A program made the translations under genes and the position numbers. Positions 9,750 through 21,313 of a stretch of DNA of 64,000 nt are shown in pieces (position 1 is the first letter of the stretch; each line of letters begins with the position of its first letter). This DNA comes from Brachycybe producta (Eukaryota; Arthropoda; Diplopoda; Playtdesmida; Andrognathidae), in assembly GCA_036925085.1 (NCBI GenBank), contig JAUPFP010000004.1, positions 262,001 through 326,000 of the forward strand, read 5' to 3'. The notes beneath the pieces were generated by a model, which saw only the letters and a program-made list of their open reading frames with translations, searched no databases and was not told where the DNA came from.

Positions 9750-12740
9750 ATGGCTTCAAATGTGGTTTTAAGAAAGGTTTGTTCATTTTACAACTAAGAA
9801 ATTGAATTTGTGAAGATTTGTTAAAAATGAATTATTTTTTAAAATATTTTAAATATAATGGATTTTAACTTATAGGCAAGGCAAGGTCTTGTCATTGGTA
9901 CCAATGGTAAATGTCCACCTCAGCCGATGCGATTACAAGTGACACCGGACACACTGATATTACAGAAGGAGGAACTGTGCTACACTCCGAGCACCAATGT
10001 CACTACAACCGTGGAGACAACTGTCAATCCCATAGATTCAAGGGTATATTATAATTTAGAAATCATCGAGAAAAAAAACAAATTTTATTCATTTTGGACA
10101 TACTCACACACGAAACCCTTTTTTATTGAAAGAATTTCAAGTGTAAACTCGAAAGAAAATGAAGAGAAACTTGAAAGTAGTGTTTTAGAAACTAGAAGGG
10201 TAGTTTGCATGTTAATATCTTTAAAAATAAGCTTTTTGTGTAAGTTTGAAAATGACCCAATTTTTAAGTTGATGATATTTGAAATGATTTTTATTTAAAA
10301 TCATTAAAAAATATCGATATGAAATTGCTATTAAGTAATTTAGCTACCTTTCTAGTCTCTAACACACTTTCAATTTCTTCTTAAGAGTTGATTGTGAAAC
10401 TCAGAATAACCAGAGGAACCTGGCAGAGTACAGAAAATTGCATCAATGATTTTAAGAATGATATTTTTTTTTAAAAAATAAACTCATTTATAAAACATTT
10501 TGAAAAACTTTCGTTTTTTTTTTACCTAATGAAAAAGGAAACGTTTTTAAAAAGTGCATTTTTAACAATATCATCATGGAAATCATCTATGCCTATTCGG
10601 TTACTCTTCTTATTTCAAATAAATGTTGAAATTCTTTCATAAGTTGCTTTAAAAAAAAACGGTTTCATCGTTTTTCTTCTTAACCAAAAAAAAAAAGGAA
10701 AATTTTAAACTATTTAATTTCATAATTAAATTTAAATACAGGAAAGGAAAGTGAAAATTGTGAGACAAAAGATCGGTGGACTCGGAATCAGTATCAAGGC
10801 ATTTAAGAAATAATTTATCAGCCGATATTTAAGCCTTAAAAACTCTATAAATATCTTTCTATATAACAGGGTGGATCTGAACACAAACTTCCAATTCTTA
10901 TTTCTCGCATCACGAAGAATCAAGCCGCAGATAACACTGGTCAATTATTCGTCGGAGATGCGATCCTAAAGGTTATCTATATTATAACGAGGTGATCAGT
11001 TTGTGACGACTCCCAGGTTCTATTTGATTAATTTTTTTTTAGGTAAACGACGATGGACTCGAAGGCAGCAATCATGATGATGCAGTGAACGTACTGCGAA
11101 ATGCCGGTAACAACGTCGTGTTAACCGTTCGGCATTACGGAGCAGCTGCACCCTTCTTGAAAGGATGTCGTATGTTACGAAAGCGAGACAACCATCGACG
11201 TTTTTGTTTGTTATTAACTGATAAAATTTTGTTGCAGTTAAAAAGCACAGCAATGAAGAGAACATTCACGAGTCTCCGACGTTGAGGGTCGACGAAAAGG
11301 ACTCTCAAACAAAGATGGAGAAGAAATGGGTTGAGTTTGTGAGCATACCGCTACTTATGTCGTACATTACTCGGTACATCCCAGGAACCGAGAAACTTCG
11401 GTGTGTTTTGTTTAGTCTAAATTTCAAATTTAATATGCGGTTCGAGTATGTGTTCAAACGTGAATATTTTTTTACAGAACCGATTCGTTTGAAGTTCGTA
11501 ATGCAGAACAGGATCTGACGGCCATCGTTCAATGTGAAGACGAAAGAAGTTTGAATGATTGGGTGGCAACTGTAGCGAGCAATATCACAGAAATGACTAA
11601 TCAACAGGCAAAATAAAATCATGTTAAGAACAATGATAACAGAAACGTTAATGCTAATCGTTGTTTACGTCACTACAGATGAAAGCTTTCAATAAGAATC
11701 TATTGACTGCCGATCAAATACTTTGGATGGGTTGGGTCGAAGAGGGTGTCGAGGACGATCCGATCGGTGGCCAATACTCGTGGCAGCCACGCTTTCTAGC
11801 GCTTAGAGGATCCGACATTTATCTAATGGATACCCCGCCCGTGAGTTGCCAAAGCTAGTTGGCGCTGTAACGTAATTAAAACCAATCAAAAAAAAATTAA
11901 TGGCTAATTAAATTAACTGTTGGAAGAGTTGATCGATCTAACAATCAATGTTTGTATATTTCTGTAGGTTAATGGAAAAGAATGGACACAAGCACAGTTA
12001 CATATCAGAGTTTATCAGACGGCACTCGGGGTGCTAAAAGAGAACGAGTGTGCAAGCCAAAGAGACAACTGTTTCGTCCTTCAGATTAGTTCTGGAAAAG
12101 TTTACTGCTTAGCCGTCGAACTAGAGAGTTCGCTGTCTAAGTTGGAAACAGCGTGGCATCGAGCGATCTACAATGCAGTTACCAAACTAGGTGTAAGGGA
12201 TTAACTCTCGAAATCGATCTCTTGTGCTCGCAATTCTGTTCGAAATCATATCTTTTTCATTTCTCTTTTAATTTTACCAAGAGTAAAACATTTTCGGTGA
12301 CAGTAAAGGGAGGTCGTAGCGCTGCGCTTACTCTTGATTGGAACTTGGGGTTCGCTCTGTACGACACCGAAGAAAAGGTTTTGTAACTTACTTTGAATTC
12401 GATCTATAGACTATGGCCGCTCTTTAACATGTTTGATCCTTTTGTATCGTTGTGTTTAGAGCTACTTGTGGCAGTATCGTTTTTCTCAGCTCAAAGGCTC
12501 ATCGGACGACGGCAAACTTCGGCTCAAACTTCACTTCCAAGCGACCGAAACTAGAGAAATCGAAACTAGAGTAAATAATTCTAAAAACAGAAATCGGATG
12601 AGCGTATCATAGGTTTCTAGTGTTATTTATATTTCTAGGAACTGGAGAGCTCAACTTTACCTGATCTTCTGTATTGTATGCATGCCTTCCTTACGGCCAA
12701 AGTTGTTTCCGTTGATCCAAACTTTCTCGCAAGCTCTTAG
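9750..12740 (+). CDS. SNTG: Gamma-syntrophin (SNTG1/SNTG2 ancestor-like)
   Basis: Syntrophins are membrane-associated scaffold proteins that bind dystrophin-family proteins and carry channels and kinases on their PDZ domain. Twelve coding exons: 9750-9776, 9876-10043, 10742-10798, 10870-10971, 11043-11169, 11238-11400, 11478-11607, 11679-11840, 11968-12192, 12282-12377, 12460-12570 and 12639-12740; 489 residues, phase consistent. The PDZ domain starts near residue 66 ([18 protein letters not shown], then [10 protein letters not shown] and [13 protein letters not shown]). The split PH region and syntrophin-unique end show [50 protein letters not shown] and [13 protein letters not shown]. Gamma type is favoured over alpha/beta by SSDDGK and the C-terminus. 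Introns 3 and 7 need GC donors (AAG|GCATTT and CAG|GCAAAA). The short N-terminus lacks a clear leading PH segment. Confidence 0.92.
10115..10425. mobile_element. Family A hairpin MITE
   Basis: GTTTTAGAAACTAGAAGGG in the left arm faces CTTTCTAGTCTCTAACACAC in the right arm. It lies in syntrophin intron 2. Confidence 0.7.
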
Positions 12741-13437
12741 CCGATTTATTCTTTCCTCAAAGAAAGAAAAAACTTCCTTTTAAATCATATTGTCTATTTT
12801 ATCTTTCTCTCTCTCTCTATCGCTTTTAAATCTCTGGAAGAGAAATATGAAATTTAGTCTTGTCTTGTCATCGATGGGTCGAAAGATTCATTCGAATAAT
12901 ATCAAAAAAGTCATAGTTAGAATTTAAGAAATTTATTGTTGTACGTGTGTAACCTTTCAATGCTTTAAAGTTTTATATATTGTTATCATCTCAATTATTA
13001 TTATTATTATAATTACTGCTAGAATTCACATTTCAAACTAAAAAAAATATATAATTTTGTCGCTTTTTAAAGTGTCGACATGAGTCGTGACAGAGAGAAA
13101 AGCATCAAAACTATCCTAACTAATAATATCAATTGAAATCTTAATACATTTCTCATATCTAGACTAGCTAGTCTTATTCTAGTAAAATTGGGTTACATTT
13201 TCCAAATAACATATCATGGATATATTTGAAAAATTATTACATTTATCGGATTGTGTTTGAAATTATATGTTAATTTTTTTTTGTTTTGAAAGCTTGTTAC
13301 TGTTTTGTTTTTTTGCCAAATAAAACTTTTTTGTTTAAAAGAAATATAACTTTGTTTTAGTCGAAAGTTTAAATGGAAAATGGATGTCAGCATCGATATG
13401 TCGTAAGCTACAAGACAGCGGCATACAATCTGTGGAA

Positions 13438-13473
13438 TCAATCTTCAGATTGCCTAGGCAATCTGAAGATTGA
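13438..13473. repeat. Perfect 36-bp palindrome
   Basis: TCAATCTTCAGATTGC is followed by CTAG and then the exact complement GCAATCTGAAGATTGA. Weaker symmetry extends outward (AATCTGTGGAATCA against TGATTCCGCAGATT), so the whole region at about 13424-13489 can fold into one stem. It may be the remains of a tiny inverted-repeat element. Confidence 0.85.
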
Positions 13474-13988
13474 CTGATTCCGCAGATTGACAGATTTGAT
13501 ATATTTGTACACACATTCGTGCTGCTAGGTGAATAAAAGCGAACAACTGGTTTTTTTCTTCACGAATTACATTAAAAACAAATTCAAACTGTGTTTCAAA
13601 AATTAAAATAGTAATTGATAATTTTATAATTATTTTCATAATTATTTTCATCTTTAAAAATAAATGTTTTTATGGCAATTTCAAATTCTTTTAAAATAAT
13701 ATAAAAACGTTATGAAAAGGTTAAAAACATCCTCAAAATTTTTAAAATTACTTTTTAATTACGCGCGGATATACATTTCAGATTTTTTTTTATATATTTC
13801 GATTTTTCCAATATTATTTATTATATATTATATATTAAAGTAAATTATTGCGCGAAACGTCCCAAATGGGCTTCCATAATTTTGCAAAATTTTTATTTTA
13901 TCGATATATCGATATAATCATAGCAATAGCGATATGATTTTGCAATGGTCAGTCCATTATATATTGAATATAGGAAGGAGGTAGAAAC

Positions 13989-14194
13989 ACAGGCGTTTGA
14001 AACCAGCGCAAGAAATTCATTTGCCTAGCCTTTTTATGAGCGTCAGACCACATAACAACCAATTAGAAATTGCTGTCTCTCATAAAAAGGCGGAGAATGT
14101 GACGTAAAACCAAGTAACAAACCAATAAGAAATTGCTTTTCGTCATAAAAGGGGCGGAGAAAACAAATTTCTTGTGCTGGATTCAACTGCCTTT
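13989..14194. mobile_element. Family B MITE (Mutator-like), copy 2
   Basis: It begins ACAGGCGTTTGAAACCAGCG and ends with the inverted counterpart TTGTGCTGG...CTGCCTTT. The flanking direct repeats are GGTAGAAAC (13980-13988) and GGTAAGAAAC (14195-14204). Internal CCTTTTTATGAGCGTCAGAC is shared with the other copies. Confidence 0.8.
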
Positions 14195-14885
14195 GGTAAG
14201 AAACTTTCATTAGGTTTATTTTTTTTTTTTTACTTCTTGTTTTTCGAGTGGAATTTCATTGAAATTTTGAGTTAAATTTATGTCTGCTATGAAGTTAAAA
14301 AAATATGTTTTAACGAAATTAAAATAACGAAGACGTGTAAAGTACAGAGTAAGTAATTTTCCTTTTATATAATTTAATTTGATTTTTTTTCTCTCTACAT
14401 GTTGTTTAAATACTAGAAAGTGCATATATTTGTTTATTTCATGTTTACTTATGGTGTTTTTTTCTTCTTCTTCTTCTAAAAATGTGCTTTTGAAATTTAT
14501 GTTTTATGTTTTTTTAAACTTTAAAAAAAAGTTATGGAAATATGTTTTAATTTTAAGGTGTGTTTTCTAATGTTTTCAGGTGTCGATTGTGTGTGTGTGT
14601 CTTGTGACAAGTTGACATATTCCAATTAAGGAAAAGGTTTCTTCTTCTTCTTCTTAAAGAGTTGATCCACTTTTTTTATTATTTATTTTACACCTTAATT
14701 TCTTGTTGGAGACACCCACCACATTCAAAAAAACAAACCAGAAAGATTAAAATCAGTAGAAAAACTTTCTCTTTTATTTTTATGATCTCAATTCTGTTCT
14801 TTTGATTTACTTTTTTTGATTGTGTCTTGTGTTCGTAAACCCGTGAATAATTACGTTTATATATTAATATTAAGTCCCTCTTGTG

Positions 14886-14886
<1 letters not shown>

Positions 14887-14944
<58 letters not shown>
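14887..14944. repeat. (TAA)n microsatellite
   Basis: About 19 uninterrupted TAA/ATA triplets. A second run of about 11 triplets lies near 15081-15113. The isoleucine-rich open frames over it are artefacts of the repeat. Confidence 0.95.
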
Positions 14945-14946
<2 letters not shown>

Positions 14947-15077
14947 GTGTGTATATGTAAAAACAAACAACAAATAAGTTACTTTCATTTGTTGTTCTTA
15001 TGTGTTTCTTTAAAAAAAAAACCTATTTTAAGAGTTTTCTCATTTTTCTCTCTCTCTCTCTCTATTATGTAGACTAG

Positions 15078-15114
<37 letters not shown>

Positions 15115-15379
15115 TAGATTACACACATAACGCAACAACGTGAAGAAAAAAAAATCCAATTATTTGTGGTGAACTACTTTCATTAATAGGTTTTTTTTTA
15201 TTAAAAATAGTAGAACTAAATTTCTAGACAACAACCACAAAAAAACTGGAATGTTAGAGAGGTTTTTGTTGTTGTTGTTTCATTTGAGGGTGAACTGTCA
15301 ACAAATTAATAAGTTTTTAAGGAGTAACTGAAGTTACTATCAAAAGCAAGTTACAGTTATTTCATCAAAGGTTTTTTTT

Positions 15380-15765
15380 AATGGTTTTAAAGTGTAAATT
15401 TCACTCGAACTCTTTGATTATTTCTGTCTTTCAGCAGTAAAATTAAGAGAAAACTAGATAATGTTTTAGAAACTATAAGGATAGCTTTTAATTGCTTTAA
15501 GTGTATTTTCATATATTGACATCTTTCAAAATAAACTTTTTATGTCAGTTTGTAAATGACCTCCAAATTTAAGAAGATGGTATTTTTTTTTAAATTTTTG
15601 GTCAATTTAAAACGTTTATTTTTTTTTTTGAAAGATTTTCAACATGAAAACACCCCCTTAAGTGATTCATCTACTTTTCTAGTTTCTAAAACACTTTCTT
15701 AATTTTGCTCTTCTGAAAGACTGAATATGTCAAAGTTCATAAACCATCTTTAAAAGTAACTTAAA
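15380..15765. mobile_element. Family A hairpin MITE
   Basis: It starts ATGGTTTTAAAGTGTAAA. The arms contain ATGTTTTAGAAACTATAAGG and the inverted CTTTTCTAGTTTCTAAAACA, and it ends near AAACCATCTTTAAAA. It lies between syntrophin and the PAG-like gene. Confidence 0.75.
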
Positions 15766-16420
15766 ATGACATAAGTAACTACTTAAAAGTTACTGAATAT
15801 TATTGATTTTACTTCATAAGAGGTTTTTTTTTTTTCGTTTTATGGTTTTGAATATCGACTAGGCCAACTCAATACTGTAATACATATTTTGAAAGTAACT
15901 GAAGTTACTCTCTAAAACAAGTTACAGTTATTCGTCTCATTTTTAAGTTTGAAAGCAACTTCTTGATGATTTTACTCATAAAATTGAAATATTACTGTAT
16001 TTCTTACAGACTTATGTATCCAGTTAGAACCTCTTTAAGTTACAAGTTACTTCAAGACTAGAAGAAAAAAAAAGTTAATTTCTATAATATAACTGCGAGA
16101 AACGCATATGTAACTTTTGAGTTACAGTTACTTTTCATACAGCATTAAGAAATGGATGTCGCAAAATACAGAAAAAAAATTGTTAATCTCGATGTGAAAC
16201 TCGACTATATTTTAAATTCTACAATTTGTATGATTTACAATGGATAATTCTTAATAATGCCTGAATAATCTTATCATTCAGTTACTTTAAGACAAATTGT
16301 TTAACGTGTTTCTATTATAAATGTATTAGATATGATTTAAAAGGAATGGTCGAATGAAAATAAGAAGAATTTCGAGTGGGCTCGTAAAACAGAATCATCA
16401 AAGAGAAGAAGAAGAAGAAG

Positions 16421-19400
16421 ATGGTTGCCACATTTATTACCATCCTTATGAGTTTGGGAGTTGGAATGTCTCTCCTCATTGGAATTCTCATGTGTGTTTG
16501 TGGAAAATCCAAGGAAATTAGGTAAATTAAATTTTTAAAAAAACAAAAACTAGTTACGACTAGTAATTAAAGGCTGGTTTTAAAGTGTAAACGACCCTTG
16601 AACTCTGTGTTTATTCTGTCTTTTAGAAGAGGAAACTCGAGAGAAACTTGAAAAGTGTTTTTTAGAAACTAGAAGGGTAGTTCAATCATTTCATGGTTGA
16701 TATCTTTTATATATAAAGTTTATTTTGAAAGATATCGACATGAAAATATTATTAAGGGATTCAAGCTACCCTTCTAGTTTCTAACACACTTTCAATTTTT
16801 ACAGCAAGAAAATAACCAAAGTTTAAAAAAATTACCTGTTTAGAAAAAACATTTTAAGCTTTACTTTTGTTTTTTAATAAAAGGAATGAGAATCACACGG
16901 AAGATAATCTAAATAACAACGAGAAACAGGAAGTATGTTAACAATTAAAAGATAAATAGAATTAATTTAATGAGAAAGAATAGAAATGAAAACAAATCTG
17001 TTTTGATTTCATTATTCAAACAGGAAGTGGAACTAAGGAGAAGATCGAGAAATAGTTTGGATCCGAGATCGGATGGAGAAGATTCGGAAAGAATCGATTC
17101 AGTTAGACCAAAGTGAGACAAAAGAATTTTAAAAGAACCTGTCAAATTTTGATGCCTCTGGAGTGGGCCAACTTTTAAAATAGCCTACATTTATGTATTT
17201 ATAAAAAAAAAGTTTTAACCGATTCTGAACTTTTAAAAAATACTTTTTTAACAGAACTTTGACAATAAATCGAAAGTTGCCCGAAATTCCACATTTGGCA
17301 GCTACGAACAGTAGCAGAATCGATCTTTATGCAACAGTTGACGAATTGAACCGCAAATCTATACAGGCAACTTCCAGTGCGAACGAATCTTGTATGCAAT
17401 TTATCTTTTATCAATTAAAAGTCAAAGAAAAATGTCATATTCACCTGAAAATATGCGTTGATATTGTGTGTGATCACAGCATCTCATCAGAGCGGCACGC
17501 ATAAAACGGACACGAAACGTTGGTCACAGTCCGTTAAACCGATTATGATCGCTAAATACGAAGAGCCGCACTCTTATGCCAAACTAAAAGGTCAGACTTC
17601 TGACGATCGAGACACAGATGGCGAAACTTACAGCGATCCTCAGTTTTACTCTAACACAGAGACAAATGACGGAGTCAGGTAAAGTGTTGTTGGATTTAAG
17701 GCAACCAGAAAAAATGCGTTTTCAGTCAAAGAACTTGGTTAGAAGCTAGAGTTCTGGTTTGTGCAGGAATAGTTTTAGAAGCTAGTTAGACCTTTAGCCT
17801 CTAACTAGGTTCTTTAGCTGAAAAATGCTAGAAAAACTGTATTTTTATTATTTTTTACAATGAAGGAGTTGGGATGCAACTTTATACGAACCTCCACCTC
17901 CGGTTCCCGATAAGAACTACGAGCCGGGAGTCGGACAACACGAACAACCATCTCAATCTCCAAACTCTTTATCGTTAGCAGCAAGCGCGGTTTCAGGAAA
18001 TTCTTCGATTGTCGATATTCCGTTTATGACGTCACCGGTTCCTCCCGTTACAACGTTTCCTGATGATTCCGATACATATTCTAGTTAGTCTTGACTGAAT
18101 CCAGTTAGATTTTTCTTCAGGTTTAATAGTTTTTTTTCCTCTTCAGATACTTTATCAGAAATCGGTTACACGAGTATCAACGTAAGAGAACCGTTAGCAA
18201 ATATTCGCGCGCTGATGGTTCGACAGGAAGCGGCTGCCGCTGCAGCAGCCGCCGCAGCGGCTCTCTCGTATCCCGAATCGCATTATTCTGTCGTTCCCGA
18301 AGATGCAGATCAGATGTATGCCGAGATAGAATCTGCTCAGAATTCGACGACGTCTTCCGTTACGTATAATGTTATTGGACCTCCGGATGATCAGCCATCT
18401 ACTTCGACGCACAACCCGCCGGCTCCACCGACGGTCGAGAGTTTACGGACCGTTGCCCAAGCTCATTCTCGTCACGGTGAGTAATACGCTTTAGGCTAGC
18501 ATCACACTGACCACTTTGTGGCGCCAAAAAGTGGTTCGTGGTGAAGCACTACCGTACCGAACTTTATTTAACATAATATTGACGTCACGTTTCTTTTTTT
18601 TTAAGCCTCTTCTTCGAGTTGTATAAGCGATAATAGTTATCCAAATTCTCCGGCAACGGAACGCAGTTTTATTTTAAACCGATCTACGTCTCCAGATTTA
18701 AGCGGAATGTATTCAGTGGTCGATAAGACGAAGAAATCTAGATCTACGGTTCACGTGATGGAGAAAGAGACCGGCGAAATGCATTCGGTAGAAGAAATGT
18801 ACGCAAAAGTCAAGAAAAACCGTCCACAGACGATGAAGATTGTTGCATCTACGTTCAGTGACGATCTTAAAGCTGGTCAGAAACATTCCTGTTTAGTTGT
18901 CGAAGTCGACGAGCCAAGTGGAAGTTCCAAGAATGTCGTTAGGCGGCAGTCGAGTGGCAAAGACGATCCCGGTTACGAGAAAATTAGAGATAGGAAAGTG
19001 GCTGTCGGAAATGAAGAATCCGTCATCAAATTATCAAATCTATCGGATTTCGATCTAGTCGAAGTTCGTAGGAAAACGGGAACTTTGAAAAGTGGTTACG
19101 GCGGCGACACCGATTCCGATCCAGGTTACGAAGTGGTTAAACCCGAGAAAACGTTTCCCGGTTACGAAACGATCAAAGAAAAGTTCGACGAAGTTTTAGA
19201 ACACGGTTACGAGAAAGTTAATAAAGTTAACGACGACGAAGACAGAGGAGGAATCGATCCGGGTTACGAACGAGTCGGAGATTCGGCTTTTTCTAGGTCC
19301 GATCCAAATTATGAGAGCGTACATTACAGTAACGGTAAAAACGACGTTACGGAAACGACCCCCGGTGGATTGCCACAATATTGGCAGATACGCGGACGCG

Positions 19401-19909
19401 AAGAATCGGATCCACTTTACGAGAGGATCAACAGCCAAGAAGAAGATCAAACCGATCCGAATTACGAGAAAGTCAAGACCGTTAGCGAACTTAGTTACGA
19501 TACTTCGGATCCGGGATACGAAAGAGTTGGTCAAAGAAGACAGTTGAGAGGTGAAGACGGTTACGAAAGGATTCACGATCGATTGTGCGATCAAGTTGAT
19601 CCTGGATACGAACTGATCACAGAAAAGAGAGATTGGAAGATGACTGCAAACAATGGTAGTCAGAGTGACTCTGAAAGTGGTCCAGACGATCTCTACTCTG
19701 TTCCACTGCGACGACCATTCTCTAAACGTACAGATAAACGCCAGGAAACAATCATTTTAAACGAAATTGTTGAAACGGTTCCAATAAATCAAACCTTAAT
19801 AATGGCTCAGTGTTCAGCAGAAGACAATTTAAATGAAATTCCTGCAAATGATGAAATTTACATTTCAGAAAGTAAAGGATTTCATCATAATGAATCCATG
19901 GACATTTAA
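16421..19909 (+). CDS. PAG1/Cbp-like transmembrane phosphotyrosine adaptor
   Basis: Vertebrate PAG1 (Csk-binding protein) is a palmitoylated raft adaptor; Src-family kinases phosphorylate its tyrosines and the Csk SH2 domain then binds. Eight coding exons: 16421-16521, 16884-16932, 17024-17112, 17255-17391, 17480-17678, 17866-18083, 18147-18476 and 18606-19909; 808 residues (human PAG1 about 430). There is a very short N-terminus, then a membrane helix (residues 3-24) and a CVC palmitoylation-type site (25-27). Next come RKLPEIP, YATV, YAKL, an 11-alanine run (293-303) and YAEI. GMYSVVDK (Tyr410) resembles the PAG1 Csk-docking site. Residues 498-709 hold about eleven copies of a DPGYEx(I/V) / DPNYExV motif. 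A small extracellular part, one helix and a disordered tyrosine-rich tail fit PAG. The motif expansion is unlike vertebrate PAG1, so orthology is likely, not certain. Confidence 0.78.
16572..16850. mobile_element. Family A hairpin MITE
   Basis: It starts TGGTTTTAAAGTGTAAACGA. The arms contain TTAGAAACTAGAAGGGTAG and its inverse CTACCCTTCTAGTTTCTAA, a very clean pair. It lies in intron 1 of the PAG-like gene. Confidence 0.78.
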
Positions 19910-20077
19910 AACATTACAAGTGCCACACACACACTTAAGCTTTTTAAAGCCATAATTTTTTTTCGATTATGTTTTTAGTGCAAAAAAACTGCTTGACATT
20001 CATAACGAAAAGTAAATACTTTTCATACAATTTCCATTCCATTCTTTATACGAATTTAAACTTTTTTTTTATATAAG

Positions 20078-20328
20078 TATCAGTGCATCTGAGGTAAACT
20101 ATGTTAACTCATTTTTTTAAATACACGATTTTGCCATCTTATGAATCAGCTTGTCAAGTTTTATCAGCGGTGAACAGTGTTAAGTCCACAGTTTTACACA
20201 GCGGCAACTAGATGGTGATATATCATGTTAAGCCTTATTTCCTTCAATGAAGAGAAAAACTTTCAAATGACTCTCCTGTAAAATTTAGGCTTGGTGACTT
20301 AACACAGTTTACCTCTGAGCCACTGATA
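20078..20328. mobile_element. Inverted-repeat element with TATCAGTG...CACTGATA ends
   Basis: TATCAGTGCATCTGAGGTAA at the left is mirrored by TTTACCTCTGAGCCACTGAT at the right. This gives terminal inverted repeats of about 30 bp with two or three mismatches. A TA or TATA duplication is possible but cannot be separated from the repeat ends. Confidence 0.7.
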
Positions 20329-21055
20329 TAGTTTTGAACAAATTTCAACTCATAGCCAACAAAAAGTGTTGACATTTTTTTACATTATTCATTATCTTTT
20401 TCTTCATTCAATCAAATTTCTACTATTTTTATCACTTAATTTTCTTCAGTTCCTTTTAAAATGTAAAAAAAATTATTTTGTGAAAAGTAAATAATTTCTT
20501 AATATAAAATTGATGTAGATAACTGTGTTTTTCGACAAATTGTTTTTTTTTACAAATGATATTAATTTTACTTTAAATATAAATATTTTTGTTGTTGTTT
20601 TGTCTCCTCATAAAATGAAAGTTGTGATGTAAATAATGTAATTGTTTGTATCGCTTTTGTGAAAGTTAATTATTATTTTGCTAAGAAAAAATGATTATTA
20701 GGAGATTATTTTATTATTTATAGACAATAATAGATTTTTAAGTTTTTTTTTACAGAAACATTATTTGTATTGTTTTTTTTTTATTCAAACGAACAAAATA
20801 TGAAAAATGTGTTCTGAAAAGATATTTGTTTTGTAAGAAAATGTTAAATGTTTTAGGCAAAAATTAATCTCCAAGAAATGTTCTAAAAAAAGATTCTGAA
20901 TGTCTTTGTAAACTGCTTTTGCTAAGTTGAGTTCATATAAATCAAAAGAGTAACAACTCAAATTTGCAATAAAAATCGTAAACATGGCTATTCCTCTTTA
21001 TTTGCGATCTGCCATCAACAAATATGCAAATTCAAGCAGCCAAGAAGTCCCAATA

Positions 21056-21230
21056 CACTAGAATCTCGATTATCCGGACTAAATGGTGATAATCTGGAAA
21101 ATCGCTGTTTTTTTACCTTCACTTACTCATGGGAAGTTAAAAGTAAAAAACACTGATGAACTCCAGAACATTTATATTATGATAAATACCAGTCCGGAAT
21201 GCCGAGATCCGGATAATCAATATTTTACCG
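21056..21230. mobile_element. pogo/Tigger-like fragment
   Basis: CTAGAATCTCGATTATCCGG resembles the pogo/Tigger terminal repeat, which characteristically reads CTCGATTATCCGGA. An inverted TCCGGATAATC lies near 21206. No transposase frame is present, so this is a decayed non-autonomous copy at most. Confidence 0.45.
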
Positions 21231-21313
21231 TATGTGCATGCAAAAATAATTCTCAAATCAGACTATTTGGTTTTCGGCTTCGAAACACATGAAACATTTT
21301 AATATATCGCCAT

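Larger units (their letters stand above)
12741..16420. other. Intergenic region: 3' UTR, simple repeats and inserted elements
   Basis: No gene was recognised between syntrophin and the PAG-like gene. The stretch holds a perfect 36-bp palindrome (13438-13473), a family B element (13989-14194), TAA-triplet microsatellites near 14887-14944 and 15081-15113, a short CT run near 15050, and a family A element (15380-15765). Short open frames here are low-complexity translations. Confidence 0.6.
19910..21313. other. Intergenic region between PAG-like gene and PUM3
   Basis: The genes converge here, so both 3' UTRs are expected. The stretch is AT-rich and contains an inverted-repeat element (20078-20328) and a pogo/Tigger-like fragment near 21056-21230. 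No coding exon was recognised. Confidence 0.6.

Noticed and set aside
14688-15072. Open frames on both strands rich in isoleucine
   Set aside because: They are translations of the TAA microsatellites.
19196-19594. 132-codon open frame antisense to the PAG-like last exon
   Set aside because: It is a shadow of the sense coding exon, whose reading is supported by motifs and phase.
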